A DNA stretch of 64,000 bases from Citrobacter amalonaticus (GCF_018323885.1 NZ_AP024585.1:1-64000), one strand, 5' to 3'. Positions 27,420-35,551 are shown, counted from the first letter of the stretch. The notes: generated by a model from the sequence alone, not told the origin. A program made the numbers and translations.

Positions 27420-28469
27420 GTGATTAAACCTCTTGTCTCGCTGTTTGTGTTTGCCAGTTTTGCCGTGGGGGCAGCGCAACCGCCGCTGACGGCGGCGCAT
27501 TATGCGCAGCAACTCGGTGTGGGAATGGACGTCGACTGGGCGCGTACCGAGCAAGGTATTCGGGAGTTCGACCCGCTGGTGGTGCGGGACTTCAAGGCAA
27601 AAGGGATTGCTCATGTGCGTATTCGGGTCATCGGAGAACCCACAGAGGCGCGACTTATTCATCTGCGTAAACTGGTGGAGGCCTGCGAGCAGTTCGGCGT
27701 GATCCCAATTATCGCTTTTCAGGCGGACGAGTATAAAAATGACCCCAGTGCGAGCAACGAAAAAGAGGTGATCAACTGGTGGGTCGCGGTGGCGCACTAT
27801 TTTGCCCACAGTGCACCGCTGCTGGGGTTTGATCTGATTTACGAACCGGCCGGTAAGCTGAATCATAATCTGACGTCCCTGAACCGGGTGTATGACAAAA
27901 CTATTCGTACTATCCACGCCATCGATCCGCAACGGATGATTTTTGTCGCACCGCGTCTGCGTGCTGCACCGGAAGATTTGCTCAATCTCAGGCTACCGTC
28001 GCAGAGTCAGAACTATGTCCTGGCTGAATGGCATATCTTCCCGTGGGGGCCGGTGAAAAATAACGGTAAATACCCCTGGACGTCCGGGACGGCAGCAGAG
28101 AAAGCGGCGATTCGCGCGCGCATCAATACCGCTGTGCACTGGCAGCAAAAAAGTGGGCATGTCAGTTGGGTTGGTGGTTGGGCCCCGGGAGAAACCAGCA
28201 AGAATCCACCGTCCTCTTCTCAACTTTCCTTTGCCACGTTCATGGCATGTGAGCTGAAGAAGGCGAAAATTCCCTACGCGATCAACGCCGATACGCAGTT
28301 TTACGATGGGGAAGAAGGGGCCTGGCGGCCCGCGCACGAGCCGCTGTTAAGGGCGATGATAGCGCCGGACTGCGAAACGCCCGGCCAGACGGTTGTTAAA
28401 TCGCTTGCCCCTGGTGTGAAAAACGCGCCGCCAACGGTAGCCAGCAAAGCAAAATCAACAGCCCCATAA
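27420..28469 (+). CDS. Secreted GH5-like (cellulase-family) protein, possibly inactive
   Basis: 349 residues with a signal peptide (MIKPLVSLFVFASFAVGAAQ, cleavage probably after GAA), then a GH5-like barrel. LGVGMDVDW at 22-30, HVRIRV near 65 and the acid/base region LGFDLIYEPAG with Glu142 are visible. At the expected nucleophile strand the sequence reads WVGGWAPGE (250-258), with Gly253 where the family has Glu. The tail after residue 320 is Pro/Lys/Ala-rich and low in complexity. I chose GTG at 27420, which has TGAGG 8 bases upstream. Its 3' end overlaps convergent emrD by 74 bp. Export suggests polysaccharide or envelope binding; substrate unknown. Confidence 0.7.
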   Translation: MIKPLVSLFVFASFAVGAAQPPLTAAHYAQQLGVGMDVDWARTEQGIREFDPLVVRDFKAKGIAHVRIRVIGEPTEARLIHLRKLVEACEQFGVIPIIAFQADEYKNDPSASNEKEVINWWVAVAHYFAHSAPLLGFDLIYEPAGKLNHNLTSLNRVYDKTIRTIHAIDPQRMIFVAPRLRAAPEDLLNLRLPSQSQNYVLAEWHIFPWGPVKNNGKYPWTSGTAAEKAAIRARINTAVHWQQKSGHVSWVGGWAPGETSKNPPSSSQLSFATFMACELKKAKIPYAINADTQFYDGEEGAWRPAHEPLLRAMIAPDCETPGQTVVKSLAPGVKNAPPTVASKAKSTAP

Positions 28470-29580
28470 GCGTCATCAGCAGCCCGAGGCTACCCTGCCC
28501 GGTTTGCGGCAGCATGGCGGAAAGCCATGCCAGTACGCCGGAGCCGATGTTTTGCAGACCGCCCACCAGCGCGCCCGCAGTACCAGCGAGGAACGGGAAT
28601 GGCTCCATCGCGCCGCTGGTCGCCAGCGGGAATAGCATCCCGGCACCGAAGAAGAACAGTGCGGCGGGGATCAACAGTGTCCAGACGTTCATCACGCCAA
28701 ACCAGCCGGGGATCCACATCATCAGCCCGGCCAACAGACAACTCACCACCGATTGCCACATTAGCGTTGAGAAGCGCTTATTCGGGCGACCGGCAAACCA
28801 TGCGCCGAAAAACGCCGCCGGGATCGGCAGGATAAACAGGATACTCACCACCATACTGCTCAGCCCGAGCACCGCGCCCATCAGCACGCCTGAACAGGCT
28901 TCGAATACCGCGATACCGGCCAGTCCACCAATCAGCATTAGCAGATAGCAGTTAAACGCGCTGTGACCAAACAAGGTTTTATAGCTGGTCATCAGCCGCG
29001 TGCGCGGCGCGCCAGTGGGACGTGTTTCCGGCATCCAGCGCGCCATGCTGAAGGTGACGCCCGCACAGAGTACAAGCAAGAAAACGTAACAGGCGCGCCA
29101 GTTCCACATCGTATCCAGTAGTCCGCCAATGAGCGGCGCCAGCAGCGGACTGACCAGAATACCCATATTCAGCATGCTGTTGGCGTGGCGCAGCTGCGTG
29201 CCTTCATACAGATCGCGCGGCAAGGTCCGTGCCATCACCCCGCCGACGCCGGTTCCCATTCCCTGCAACGCGCTGGCGGCGATCAGCACCGTCAGACTGT
29301 GAGTCGTAATGGCGACCAGCGTGGCGAGCATAAAAATCGACATTCCGACGAGGATCACCGGGCGGCGTCCTACGCGGTCAGAAAGCGGGCCATAAAACAG
29401 TTGCGATACGCCATAGGTCAGCAGATAGGCTGCCATAACGCTTTGTACGGCCCCTTCGCGAACGTTTAGCTCGCGAGCCATGTCGGCAATGGCAGGAATA
29501 TAAATGGTTTGCGCCATCTGACCCACCGCCACAAGTAATACCAACATCAACAACAAATTGACGTTTCTCTGCCTTTTCAT
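28396..29580 (-). CDS. emrD: Multidrug MFS transporter EmrD
   Basis: Inner-membrane proton-driven drug efflux pump of the DHA1 family. 394 residues, 12 predicted helices, starting MKRQRNVNLLLMLVLLVAVGQM, with the DHA1 motif A loop YGPLSDRVGRRPVILVG after helix 2 and motif C-like GMGTGVGGVM in helix 4-5. It is convergent with, and overlaps by 74 bp, the GH5-like gene; this overlap falls in the variable 3' tail of the latter. Confidence 0.94.
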   Translation of the reverse strand: MKRQRNVNLLLMLVLLVAVGQMAQTIYIPAIADMARELNVREGAVQSVMAAYLLTYGVSQLFYGPLSDRVGRRPVILVGMSIFMLATLVAITTHSLTVLIAASALQGMGTGVGGVMARTLPRDLYEGTQLRHANSMLNMGILVSPLLAPLIGGLLDTMWNWRACYVFLLVLCAGVTFSMARWMPETRPTGAPRTRLMTSYKTLFGHSAFNCYLLMLIGGLAGIAVFEACSGVLMGAVLGLSSMVVSILFILPIPAAFFGAWFAGRPNKRFSTLMWQSVVSCLLAGLMMWIPGWFGVMNVWTLLIPAALFFFGAGMLFPLATSGAMEPFPFLAGTAGALVGGLQNIGSGVLAWLSAMLPQTGQGSLGLLMTLMGLLILLCWLPLAARFSHQGQAI

Positions 29581-29724
29581 TTCGCTGAATACTTTTCAAA
29601 AAGAGAAAAAATAAGAATAAGGTGCTGCGCATTCCCATAAATGCGAGTGAAATCTACCACACTAAAAAAAGAAGGCCAGATGGCAGGCGGGAATGAAAAG
29701 AGGCTGAACGGCAGGATATGTAAA

Positions 29725-29750
29725 CAAAAAACGGCAACAAATGTTGCCGA
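29725..29750 (-). terminator. Rho-independent terminator after the DMT transporter gene
   Basis: Read on the minus strand: CGGCAAC-ATTT-GTTGCCG stem followed by six T. It lies 10 bases downstream of the stop at 29760. The rest of the 179-bp gap before emrD shows only AT-rich promoter-like sequence. Confidence 0.85.
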
Positions 29751-29759
29751 GTGTGTGTT

Positions 29760-30593
29760 CTAGGACAGGCGTAACAGAATGGCTCCGGCGGCAATCCCAC
29801 CGGCAGCCACGAGGCGTAATCCCGCGACCCGCTCTTTCAGCAGTAGCCAGGCGATAAGCGCGCCGAACAGGATTGAGGTTTCACGCAGTGCAGCGACCAC
29901 TGCCAGCGGCGCGAGGGTCATCGCCCAGAGCGCCAGTCCGTAAGAACCCATGGTGGCAATGCCGCCAAAAATCCCTTTCTTCCAGTGCTGCGTCAGATAG
30001 CGCAATGCCTCACGACGACGGGCCATCATCGCCCATCCCAGCAGGCAGGAGCCGTTCAAAAAGAAGGTCCAGAGCGTATATCCCAGCGCCGTTTCCGAGA
30101 GCCTGACACCGGTGCCGTCGACCAGCGTATATCCGGCGATGAAACAGGCGTTAATCAGCGCCAGCACAATGCCCTGCTGCGAACGAGCGCGACCATTAAA
30201 TGCCATGCCGAGGATGGCGGCGCAGATCACCGCAATACCCGTCCAGGCCAGCGCGGACAGGCTGTCACCAAGAAACAGTACGCTGATGATAGCCACCAGC
30301 AGCGGTGCCGTCCCGCGCATTAGCGGATAAGTCTGGCTCATATCGGAGACAGTATAGGTTCTGGCGACCAGCACGGTGTAGACCACCTGTAATACGGTTG
30401 AGGCGGCTAAAAACGGGATACTGGCGGTTGAAGGCTGTGGCGCAAAGGGCAGACACACAAGCGCCATGATGGCGGCGGAACCACTGACGCTGATGGCAGC
30501 GTAGAGCTTGTCGTTTCCGGCTTTCACAATGGCGTTCCAGCTGGCGTGCAGCAGCGCGGCGAACAACAAAATGCAGAAAACAGAAAGGGTCAT
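29760..30593 (-). CDS. EamA/DMT-family membrane transporter
   Basis: 277 residues, about ten predicted membrane helices arranged as two EamA repeats, the second beginning GIVLALINACFIAGYTLVDG and ending LLLKERVAGLRLVAAGGIAAGAILLRLS. Such proteins export metabolites or amino acids; no substrate can be read from the sequence. I chose the ATG at 30593 (MTLSVFCILLFAALLHASWNAIVK); a frame extending to 30638 adds 15 residues without a helix. The tisB transcript, on the same strand, is terminated just upstream. Confidence 0.78.
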   Translation of the reverse strand: MTLSVFCILLFAALLHASWNAIVKAGNDKLYAAISVSGSAAIMALVCLPFAPQPSTASIPFLAASTVLQVVYTVLVARTYTVSDMSQTYPLMRGTAPLLVAIISVLFLGDSLSALAWTGIAVICAAILGMAFNGRARSQQGIVLALINACFIAGYTLVDGTGVRLSETALGYTLWTFFLNGSCLLGWAMMARRREALRYLTQHWKKGIFGGIATMGSYGLALWAMTLAPLAVVAALRETSILFGALIAWLLLKERVAGLRLVAAGGIAAGAILLRLS

Positions 30594-30662
30594 AGCACAG
30601 GCGTCATCAGGGAGTGTCATAAAAACGTAACATATCATCGCTACACAAGCATCTGCGATGTA

Positions 30663-30690
30663 AAAGGGGAGCGGTTGCCCGCTCCCCTTT
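30663..30690 (-). terminator. Rho-independent terminator of tisAB
   Basis: On the minus strand: GGGGAGCGG-GCAA-CCGCTCCCC stem followed by TTTT, 20 bases after the tisB stop. Confidence 0.85.
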
Positions 30691-30709
30691 GGTGCGACTT
30701 GAATCTGAA

Positions 30710-30799
30710 TTACTTCAGGTATTTCAGAACAGCATCAAGCAGTTGCATGGCTGCAACGATGAGTTTCAGGATAAGAATAGCGATATCCACGAGGCTCAT
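30710..30799 (-). CDS. tisB: SOS-induced membrane toxin TisB
   Basis: A 29-residue hydrophobic peptide, MSLVDIAILILKLI at the N-terminus and LLDAVLKYLK at the C-terminus, matching E. coli TisB almost exactly. It inserts in the inner membrane, collapses the proton motive force and promotes persistence after DNA damage. Translation needs a processed tisAB mRNA and is blocked by IstR-1. It has a GGAGACGCGT-type ribosome site upstream, a terminator downstream and a LexA box at 31003-31018. Confidence 0.95.
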   Translation of the reverse strand: MSLVDIAILILKLIVAAMQLLDAVLKYLK

Positions 30800-30867
30800 A
30801 CGCGTCTCCTTTTGGCAAAGGAGCACGGTGCTGACGTACCTTTCCGCCGCCTGTTACCAGCACCTTT

Positions 30868-30888
30868 GTTGACATAACACAGTGTGCT
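30868..30888 (-). promoter_or_regulatory. IstR-1 target site in the tisAB leader
   Basis: These 21 bases, read on the plus strand, are identical to 31116-31136, the 5' end of IstR-1. The tisAB transcript comes from the minus strand, so it carries a perfect 21-nt complement of IstR-1 here. This is the ribosome-standby and cleavage region known from E. coli. Confidence 0.9.
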
Positions 30889-31002
30889 CACCGGGGGGTT
30901 AAGGCGCTGACGGCACCACCCGTTTCAGCCAGGACTTTGTTGCGCCGGTTTACGATGCGGCCCCACCTAACACATTGCGTACTGAGATATTATAGATAAA
31001 CA

Positions 31003-31018
31003 CTGTATAAATGAACAG
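31003..31018. promoter_or_regulatory. LexA (SOS) box of tisAB / istR-2
   Basis: CTGTATAAATGAACAG: CTG-N10-CAG with an AT-rich centre, preceded by A. It lies upstream of tisAB on the minus strand and upstream of istR on the plus strand, as in E. coli, where LexA controls tisAB and the longer IstR-2 RNA. Confidence 0.88.
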
Positions 31019-31080
31019 TTATTTATGGACAGTACCGAGCTTCTGATCCATACTCAAAAGCGTCAAAATTCGTGTCGAAA

Positions 31081-31109
31081 TTGCGTGTTCTTCGCAGAAC
31101 GCGTATACT
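31081..31109 (+). promoter_or_regulatory. istR-1 promoter
   Basis: TTGCGT at 31081-31086, a 17-bp spacer and TATACT at 31104-31109, placing the start near G31116. No LexA box overlaps it, in keeping with constitutive IstR-1. Confidence 0.75.
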
Positions 31110-31115
31110 TTTGCT

Positions 31116-31193
31116 GTTGACATAACACAGTGTGCTTTGCGGCAACCAACCGCATAACGCTGAAAAAACCTCGCTCCGGCGGGGTTTTTTGTT
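31116..31193 (+). ncRNA. istR: Antisense regulatory RNA IstR-1
   Basis: A small RNA of about 75-78 nt from near 31116 to the terminator, a CCTCGC-TCCG-GCGGGG-type hairpin followed by six T (31168-31190). Its first 21 bases are perfectly complementary to the tisAB leader (plus-strand copy at 30868-30888). IstR-1 prevents tisB translation in the absence of SOS and is titrated when tisAB is induced. Coordinates of both ends are inferred from the promoter and terminator. Confidence 0.9.
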
Positions 31194-31258
31194 TTGGCCG
31201 CTTTTTCCTGGCGAAACGTGATCGTCGACGCATTTTTACGCAGATGATAATTTTTCCG

Positions 31259-31290
31259 TTGTCAGCTTATGAAAGCTGTGCTTGTATAAA
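31259..31290 (+). promoter_or_regulatory. Putative ivbL-ilvBN promoter
   Basis: TTGTCA at 31259-31264 and TGTATA/TATAAA at 31283-31290, 18-20 bases apart and about 35 bases before ivbL. A tentative reading; no clear CRP site was found by eye. Confidence 0.45.
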
Positions 31291-31322
31291 TCCTGTTAAT
31301 CATTAAACAGACAAGGTCCCTA

Positions 31323-31421
31323 ATGAACTCTTCCATGCTGACGTCGACCCTACTAAAAACTGCGCCATCTAGCGCAGCGGTCGTCGTGCGTGTGGTGGTG
31401 GTCGTCGGCAATGCGCCGTAG
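31323..31421 (+). CDS. ivbL: ilvB operon leader peptide IvbL
   Basis: A 32-residue leader peptide whose second half is AAVVVRVVVVVGNAP: eight Val codons, plus three Leu codons early in the peptide. Translation senses charged Val-tRNA and Leu-tRNA to control the attenuator at 31449-31477. Length and sequence match E. coli IvbL closely. Confidence 0.95.
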   Translation: MNSSMLTSTLLKTAPSSAAVVVRVVVVVGNAP

Positions 31422-31448
31422 GGTCCGGAACAACACACGATTCCAAAA

Positions 31449-31477
31449 CCCCGCCGGCGCAAACCGGGCGGGGTTTT
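31449..31477 (+). terminator. ilvBN attenuator
   Basis: CCCCGCC-GGCGCAAACC-GGGCGGGG stem and TTTTT run between ivbL and ilvB. It ends transcription when ivbL is translated without stalling. Confidence 0.88.
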
Positions 31478-31528
31478 TCGTTTAAGAGACCTGCCCGGAG
31501 CGTCGGCCCAGAACAAAAGGACTGGAGT

Positions 31529-33223
31529 ATGGCAAGTTCGGGCACAACATCAACATCCCAGCGTACGCGTTTTACGGGCGCTGAATTTATCGTTCATTTT
31601 CTGGAACGTCAGGGCATCAAGATTGTCACTGGCATTCCGGGCGGATCGATTCTTCCCGTCTATGATGCCTTAAGTCAGAGCACGCAAATCCGCCATATTC
31701 TGGCACGCCACGAACAAGGGGCGGGGTTCATTGCGCAGGGTATGGCGCGAACCGACGGTAAACCGGCGGTGTGTATGGCCTGTAGCGGACCAGGTGCTAC
31801 CAATCTGGTGACCGCTATCGCCGATGCGCGTCTGGATTCTATCCCCATGGTGTGTATCACCGGACAGGTCCCTGCCTCAATGATTGGCACCGACGCCTTC
31901 CAGGAAGTGGACACCTACGGCATCTCTATCCCCATCACAAAACATAACTATCTGGTCAGACATATCGATGAACTCCCGCAGGTGATGAGCGACGCATTTC
32001 GTCTCGCTCAGTCCGGACGTCCTGGCCCAGTGTGGATAGACATACCTAAGGATATCCAGATGGCGATTCTCGAGATTGACGAGATGCCAGAACCGGCAGA
32101 GAAAATGGCGCCGCCGGAATTCAGTGCAGACAGCATTCGTGACGCTGCCGCGATGATTAACGCCGCACAGCGCCCGGTGCTGTACCTCGGCGGCGGGGTG
32201 ATTAATGCGCCGCAGCGGGTGCGTGAGCTGGCAGAAAAGGCGCAACTGCCAACCACCATGACGTTGATGGCGCTGGGGATGTTACCGAAGGCGCACCCGC
32301 TGTCGTTAGGCATGCTGGGAATGCACGGTGCGCGCAGCACCAACTACATCCTGCAGGAGGCGGATCTGCTGGTAGTGCTGGGCGCGCGTTTTGATGACCG
32401 GGCGATTGGCAAAACCGAGCAGTTCTGCCCAAATGCCAAAATTATCCACGTCGATATTGACCGCGCGGAACTGGGAAAAATTAAGCAGCCACACATCGCT
32501 ATTCAGGCTGATGTGGATGAGGTTCTGGCCCAGTTGATTCCGCATATTGACGCGAACCCGCGCGCGGAGTGGCTGCAGTTGGTCAGCGATCTGCAACGCG
32601 AATTCCCGTGCTCTATCCCACAGGAGAGCGATCCGCTGTGCCACTACGGCCTGATCAATGCGGTAGCGGCCTGCGTGGATGATAACGCGATTATCACTAC
32701 CGATGTGGGCCAGCATCAGATGTGGGCCGCGCAGGCCTATCCGCTGAACCGTCCTCGCCAGTGGCTGACTTCTGGCGGCCTGGGCACCATGGGATTTGGT
32801 CTGCCAGCCGCGATTGGCGCGGCACTGGCGAACCCGGATAAGAAAGTGCTGTGCTTCTCTGGAGACGGCAGTCTGATGATGAACATTCAGGAGATGGCGA
32901 CCGCCAGCGAAAACCAGTTGGATGTGAAAATCATCCTGATGAACAACGAAGCGCTGGGGCTGGTGCATCAGCAGCAGAGCCTGTTCTACAAGCAGGGTGT
33001 TTTTGCTGCGACGTATCCGGGGACAATCAACTTTATGCAGATTGCCGCCGGGTTTGGTTTACAGACCTGCGATCTGAATAACGAAGCTGACCCGCAGGCC
33101 GCATTGCAGGAGATTATCAGCCAACCGGGGCCGGCGCTGATCCATGTCCGCATTGATGCGGAAGAAAAAGTGTATCCAATGGTACCGCCAGGCGCGGCAA
33201 ATACTGAGATGGTGGGGGAATAA
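31529..33223 (+). CDS. ilvB: Acetolactate synthase I, large subunit
   Basis: Thiamine-diphosphate enzyme making 2-acetolactate or 2-aceto-2-hydroxybutyrate for Val, Leu and Ile synthesis. 564 residues, two longer than I recall for E. coli because of an extra Ser-Gln near residue 9. ThDP-activating Glu in ARHEQGAGF near 60, FAD-binding middle domain (LGARFDDRAIG near 290) and the ThDP/Mg motif GDGSLMMNIQEM near 449. It follows the ivbL attenuator and is 3 bases upstream of ilvN. Confidence 0.97.
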   Translation: MASSGTTSTSQRTRFTGAEFIVHFLERQGIKIVTGIPGGSILPVYDALSQSTQIRHILARHEQGAGFIAQGMARTDGKPAVCMACSGPGATNLVTAIADARLDSIPMVCITGQVPASMIGTDAFQEVDTYGISIPITKHNYLVRHIDELPQVMSDAFRLAQSGRPGPVWIDIPKDIQMAILEIDEMPEPAEKMAPPEFSADSIRDAAAMINAAQRPVLYLGGGVINAPQRVRELAEKAQLPTTMTLMALGMLPKAHPLSLGMLGMHGARSTNYILQEADLLVVLGARFDDRAIGKTEQFCPNAKIIHVDIDRAELGKIKQPHIAIQADVDEVLAQLIPHIDANPRAEWLQLVSDLQREFPCSIPQESDPLCHYGLINAVAACVDDNAIITTDVGQHQMWAAQAYPLNRPRQWLTSGGLGTMGFGLPAAIGAALANPDKKVLCFSGDGSLMMNIQEMATASENQLDVKIILMNNEALGLVHQQQSLFYKQGVFAATYPGTINFMQIAAGFGLQTCDLNNEADPQAALQEIISQPGPALIHVRIDAEEKVYPMVPPGAANTEMVGE

Positions 33224-33226
33224 GCC

Positions 33227-33517
33227 ATGCAGAAACAATCACATGAGAACGTCATTCTGGAACTCACCGTCCGCAACCACCCAGGCGTGATGACCCACGT
33301 CTGTGGGCTGTTCGCCCGCCGTGCATTTAACGTTGAGGGGATCCTCTGTCTACCGATTCAGAGCAGCGACAAGAGCCGTATCTGGTTGCTGGTCAACGAC
33401 GATCAGCGTCTGGAGCAGATGATCAGCCAAATCGATAAGCTGGAAGATGTGGTGAAAGTGGTGCGTAATCAGTCAGACCCCACAATGTTCAACAAAATTG
33501 CTGTGTTCTTTGAGTAA
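33227..33517 (+). CDS. ilvN: Acetolactate synthase I, regulatory subunit
   Basis: Small subunit giving valine feedback inhibition and full activity to IlvB. 96 residues with an ACT domain ([30 protein letters not shown]). It starts 3 bases after the ilvB stop. The stop is 1 base from the convergent deoQ stop and no terminator hairpin is visible between them. Confidence 0.97.
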   Translation: MQKQSHENVILELTVRNHPGVMTHVCGLFARRAFNVEGILCLPIQSSDKSRIWLLVNDDQRLEQMISQIDKLEDVVKVVRNQSDPTMFNKIAVFFE

Positions 33518-33518
33518 C

Positions 33519-34304
33519 TTAATCGCCGTCTGAATCAGGGGTAATCACCTTGACGGAACCGTTCCGGCAGTGGGCGACATAATCTGCCGGTAGCGGACGA
33601 TCGCATATCAGGACATCAAAGGTGGAAAGCGGACCAATGCTGGCGGGGGCGACCTCATCGAACAGGGCGTAACGCGTCAGTAAAATTTTACGCAGTCCGC
33701 GATCCATTGCTTTGCGCTTGGTGGCGAGGTCGTCCGGGTTAAACCAACTGACGCCGAAGTGCTCGTGTACGCCGCTGGCGGAGATAAAGACTTTTCGCGG
33801 ATTCAGGGAATCCAGCGCCGACGGGTTATTCGCATCGTAAAAGGCGTCGCTCTTCGCCCGATACGTTCCACCACAGAGGATCGCCGTGGCGTTGGGTTTT
33901 TCATTGAGCGCGATAAAGACCTGGTGCGAGTAGCAGATCCCGGTAAAGGCGATCTCATCCGGGATCATACTGATCACCAACGGCATCTCCGGGCCATTAT
34001 CAAAAAAGATCAGATCGTTTTCGCTCACCAGACCGGCGGCCAGGATAGCGATGGGCAGATCGTCGCGATGATGGGGTTTTTTGGCCAGCAAGGGAGCACC
34101 CGCTGGCGCGGCGGGTTTACTGACCATCACTATATAGCCGCCGAGCAGCGTCAGGGGCAGCGGCTCGTCATCCTGGCTGAGATCCCGGCGAATGGTCATC
34201 ACGGAGACTTCCAGCATCCGCGCGGCGTCTTTCAGATGGATGCGATCGGTCTTCTTCAACAGTTCCATCAGACGTCGAATACGTTCTTTTTGCTTGGTTT
34301 CCAT
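33519..34304 (-). CDS. deoQ: DeoR-family repressor of deoxyribose genes (DeoQ)
   Basis: 261 residues: N-terminal DeoR-type HTH (RIRRLMELLKKTDRIHLKDAARMLEVSVMTIRRDL, about 8-45) and a C-terminal DeoRC sugar-phosphate sensor domain (about 85-235, with DLIFFDNGPEMPLVI and YAIFDEVAP-like core). It lies divergent to a ribokinase-family kinase, a FucP-like permease and an epimerase-like protein. That order matches the deoQKPX locus for 2-deoxy-D-ribose in Salmonella, which is the basis for the name. GGAGAAGG precedes the ATG. Confidence 0.85.
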   Translation of the reverse strand: METKQKERIRRLMELLKKTDRIHLKDAARMLEVSVMTIRRDLSQDDEPLPLTLLGGYIVMVSKPAAPAGAPLLAKKPHHRDDLPIAILAAGLVSENDLIFFDNGPEMPLVISMIPDEIAFTGICYSHQVFIALNEKPNATAILCGGTYRAKSDAFYDANNPSALDSLNPRKVFISASGVHEHFGVSWFNPDDLATKRKAMDRGLRKILLTRYALFDEVAPASIGPLSTFDVLICDRPLPADYVAHCRNGSVKVITPDSDGD

Positions 34305-34435
34305 TCACCTTCTCCGCGATTCATGTTGCGTATGTTCCATGAGTAACATTTTTGTGTCTCTCAGAACATCATCTTGCTGCATTACTATACGTCTGGCTGG
34401 CGGGAATTAAAAGCGCGTTTGTTCGCGTTTTTTTG

Positions 34436-34494
34436 ATTGTAACTGGTTTAATTTCAGTTAATTGTAACAGTTTAGATGCTGTTTTTAGGTAACA
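34436..34494. promoter_or_regulatory. Phased dyads between deoQ and deoK
   Basis: Two dyads lie about 25 bp apart. One is TAACTG-N9-CAGTTA (34440-34460), the other AACAG-N8-CTGTT (34466-34483). Both sit in the repeated context ATTGTAAC at 34436 and 34461, with a third GTAACA at 34489. They are candidate binding sites for DeoQ or a partner. The rest of the 326-bp gap is AT-rich. Confidence 0.55.
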
Positions 34495-34575
34495 GTGAGT
34501 CCTGGGGTGTGCAATAAATAAACAGAGAAATGATCTTCCAATCGCGATCGTAGTCACAAATGATACAGAAGTAAC

Positions 34576-34599
34576 ATGATAATGTTATTTTATTATCAT
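34576..34599. promoter_or_regulatory. Inverted repeat just upstream of deoK
   Basis: ATGATAAT, 8-base spacer, ATTATCAT, embedded in a longer imperfect dyad beginning TAACATGATAAT and lying 32 bases before the deoK start. Possible operator overlapping the deoKPX promoter. Confidence 0.5.
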
Positions 34600-34630
34600 T
34601 GTTATGTGATTGTTTCTGAGAGGGTGTAAA

Positions 34631-35551
34631 ATGGATATCGCGGTTATTGGCTCCAACATGGTGGATCTCATCACTTATACCAACCAGATGCCCAAAGAAG
34701 GCGAAACCCTGGAAGCGCCGGCGTTTAAAATCGGCTGCGGTGGGAAAGGCGCGAATCAGGCCGTTGCGGCGGCGAAGCTCAACTCCAAAGTGCTGATGCT
34801 GACCAAAGTCGGCGATGATATCTTTGCAGATAACACCATTCGCAATCTCGAATCCTGGGGCATCAATACCACCTATGTCGAAAAGGTCCCGTGCACCAGT
34901 AGCGGCGTGGCGCCGATTTTTGTGAATGCGAACTCCAGTAACAGCATTCTTATTATTAAAGGCGCGAACAAGTTTCTCTCCCCGGAAGATATCGATCGCG
35001 CTGCGGAAGACTTAAAAAAATGTCAGCTTATTGTCCTGCAACTGGAAGTTCAACTGGAGACGGTTTACCACGCCATTGAGTTCGGCAAAAAGCATGGCAT
35101 CGAAGTATTATTAAATCCCGCGCCGGCATTACGGGAATTAGATATGTCTTATGCCTGTAAATGTGATTTTTTTGTACCAAATGAAACTGAACTGGAAATA
35201 TTAACCGGTATGCCGGTGGAGTCGTATGACCATATTCGTGCCGCCGCCCGTTCCCTGGTGGATAAAGGGTTAAACAATATTATTGTGACCATGGGTGAGA
35301 AAGGTGCGCTATGGATGACGCGCGATCAGGAGGTGCATGTCCCGGCGTTTCGCGTTAATGCTGTTGATACCAGTGGCGCAGGCGACGCTTTTATCGGTTG
35401 CTTTGCCCATTACTACGTTCAGAGCGGAGATGTCGAAGCCGCAATGAAGAAAGCCGTCCTTTTCGCTGCCTTTAGCGTCACCGGGAAAGGCACACAATCC
35501 TCTTATCCGAGTATCGAACAATTTAATGAATTTCTTACCCTAAACGAATAA
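34631..35551 (+). CDS. deoK: Deoxyribokinase (PfkB/ribokinase family)
   Basis: Phosphorylates 2-deoxy-D-ribose to the 5-phosphate for the DeoC aldolase. 306 residues: ribokinase-like N-terminus DIAVIGSNMVDLI, substrate loop GCGGKGANQAVAAAKL near 39, and PfkB signature 2 with catalytic Asp in DTSGAGDAFIGCFAHY near 250. I chose the ATG at 34631, preceded by GAGAGGG; an in-frame start at 34610 adds seven residues. The deoxyribose assignment, rather than ribose, comes from the deoQKPX context. deoP follows 27 bases later. Confidence 0.87.
   Translation: MDIAVIGSNMVDLITYTNQMPKEGETLEAPAFKIGCGGKGANQAVAAAKLNSKVLMLTKVGDDIFADNTIRNLESWGINTTYVEKVPCTSSGVAPIFVNANSSNSILIIKGANKFLSPEDIDRAAEDLKKCQLIVLQLEVQLETVYHAIEFGKKHGIEVLLNPAPALRELDMSYACKCDFFVPNETELEILTGMPVESYDHIRAAARSLVDKGLNNIIVTMGEKGALWMTRDQEVHVPAFRVNAVDTSGAGDAFIGCFAHYYVQSGDVEAAMKKAVLFAAFSVTGKGTQSSYPSIEQFNEFLTLNE

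Noticed and set aside
31322..31500. Val-rich stretch with repeated GTG/GTC as a possible simple repeat
   Set aside because: It is the IvbL leader peptide with its codons for attenuation.
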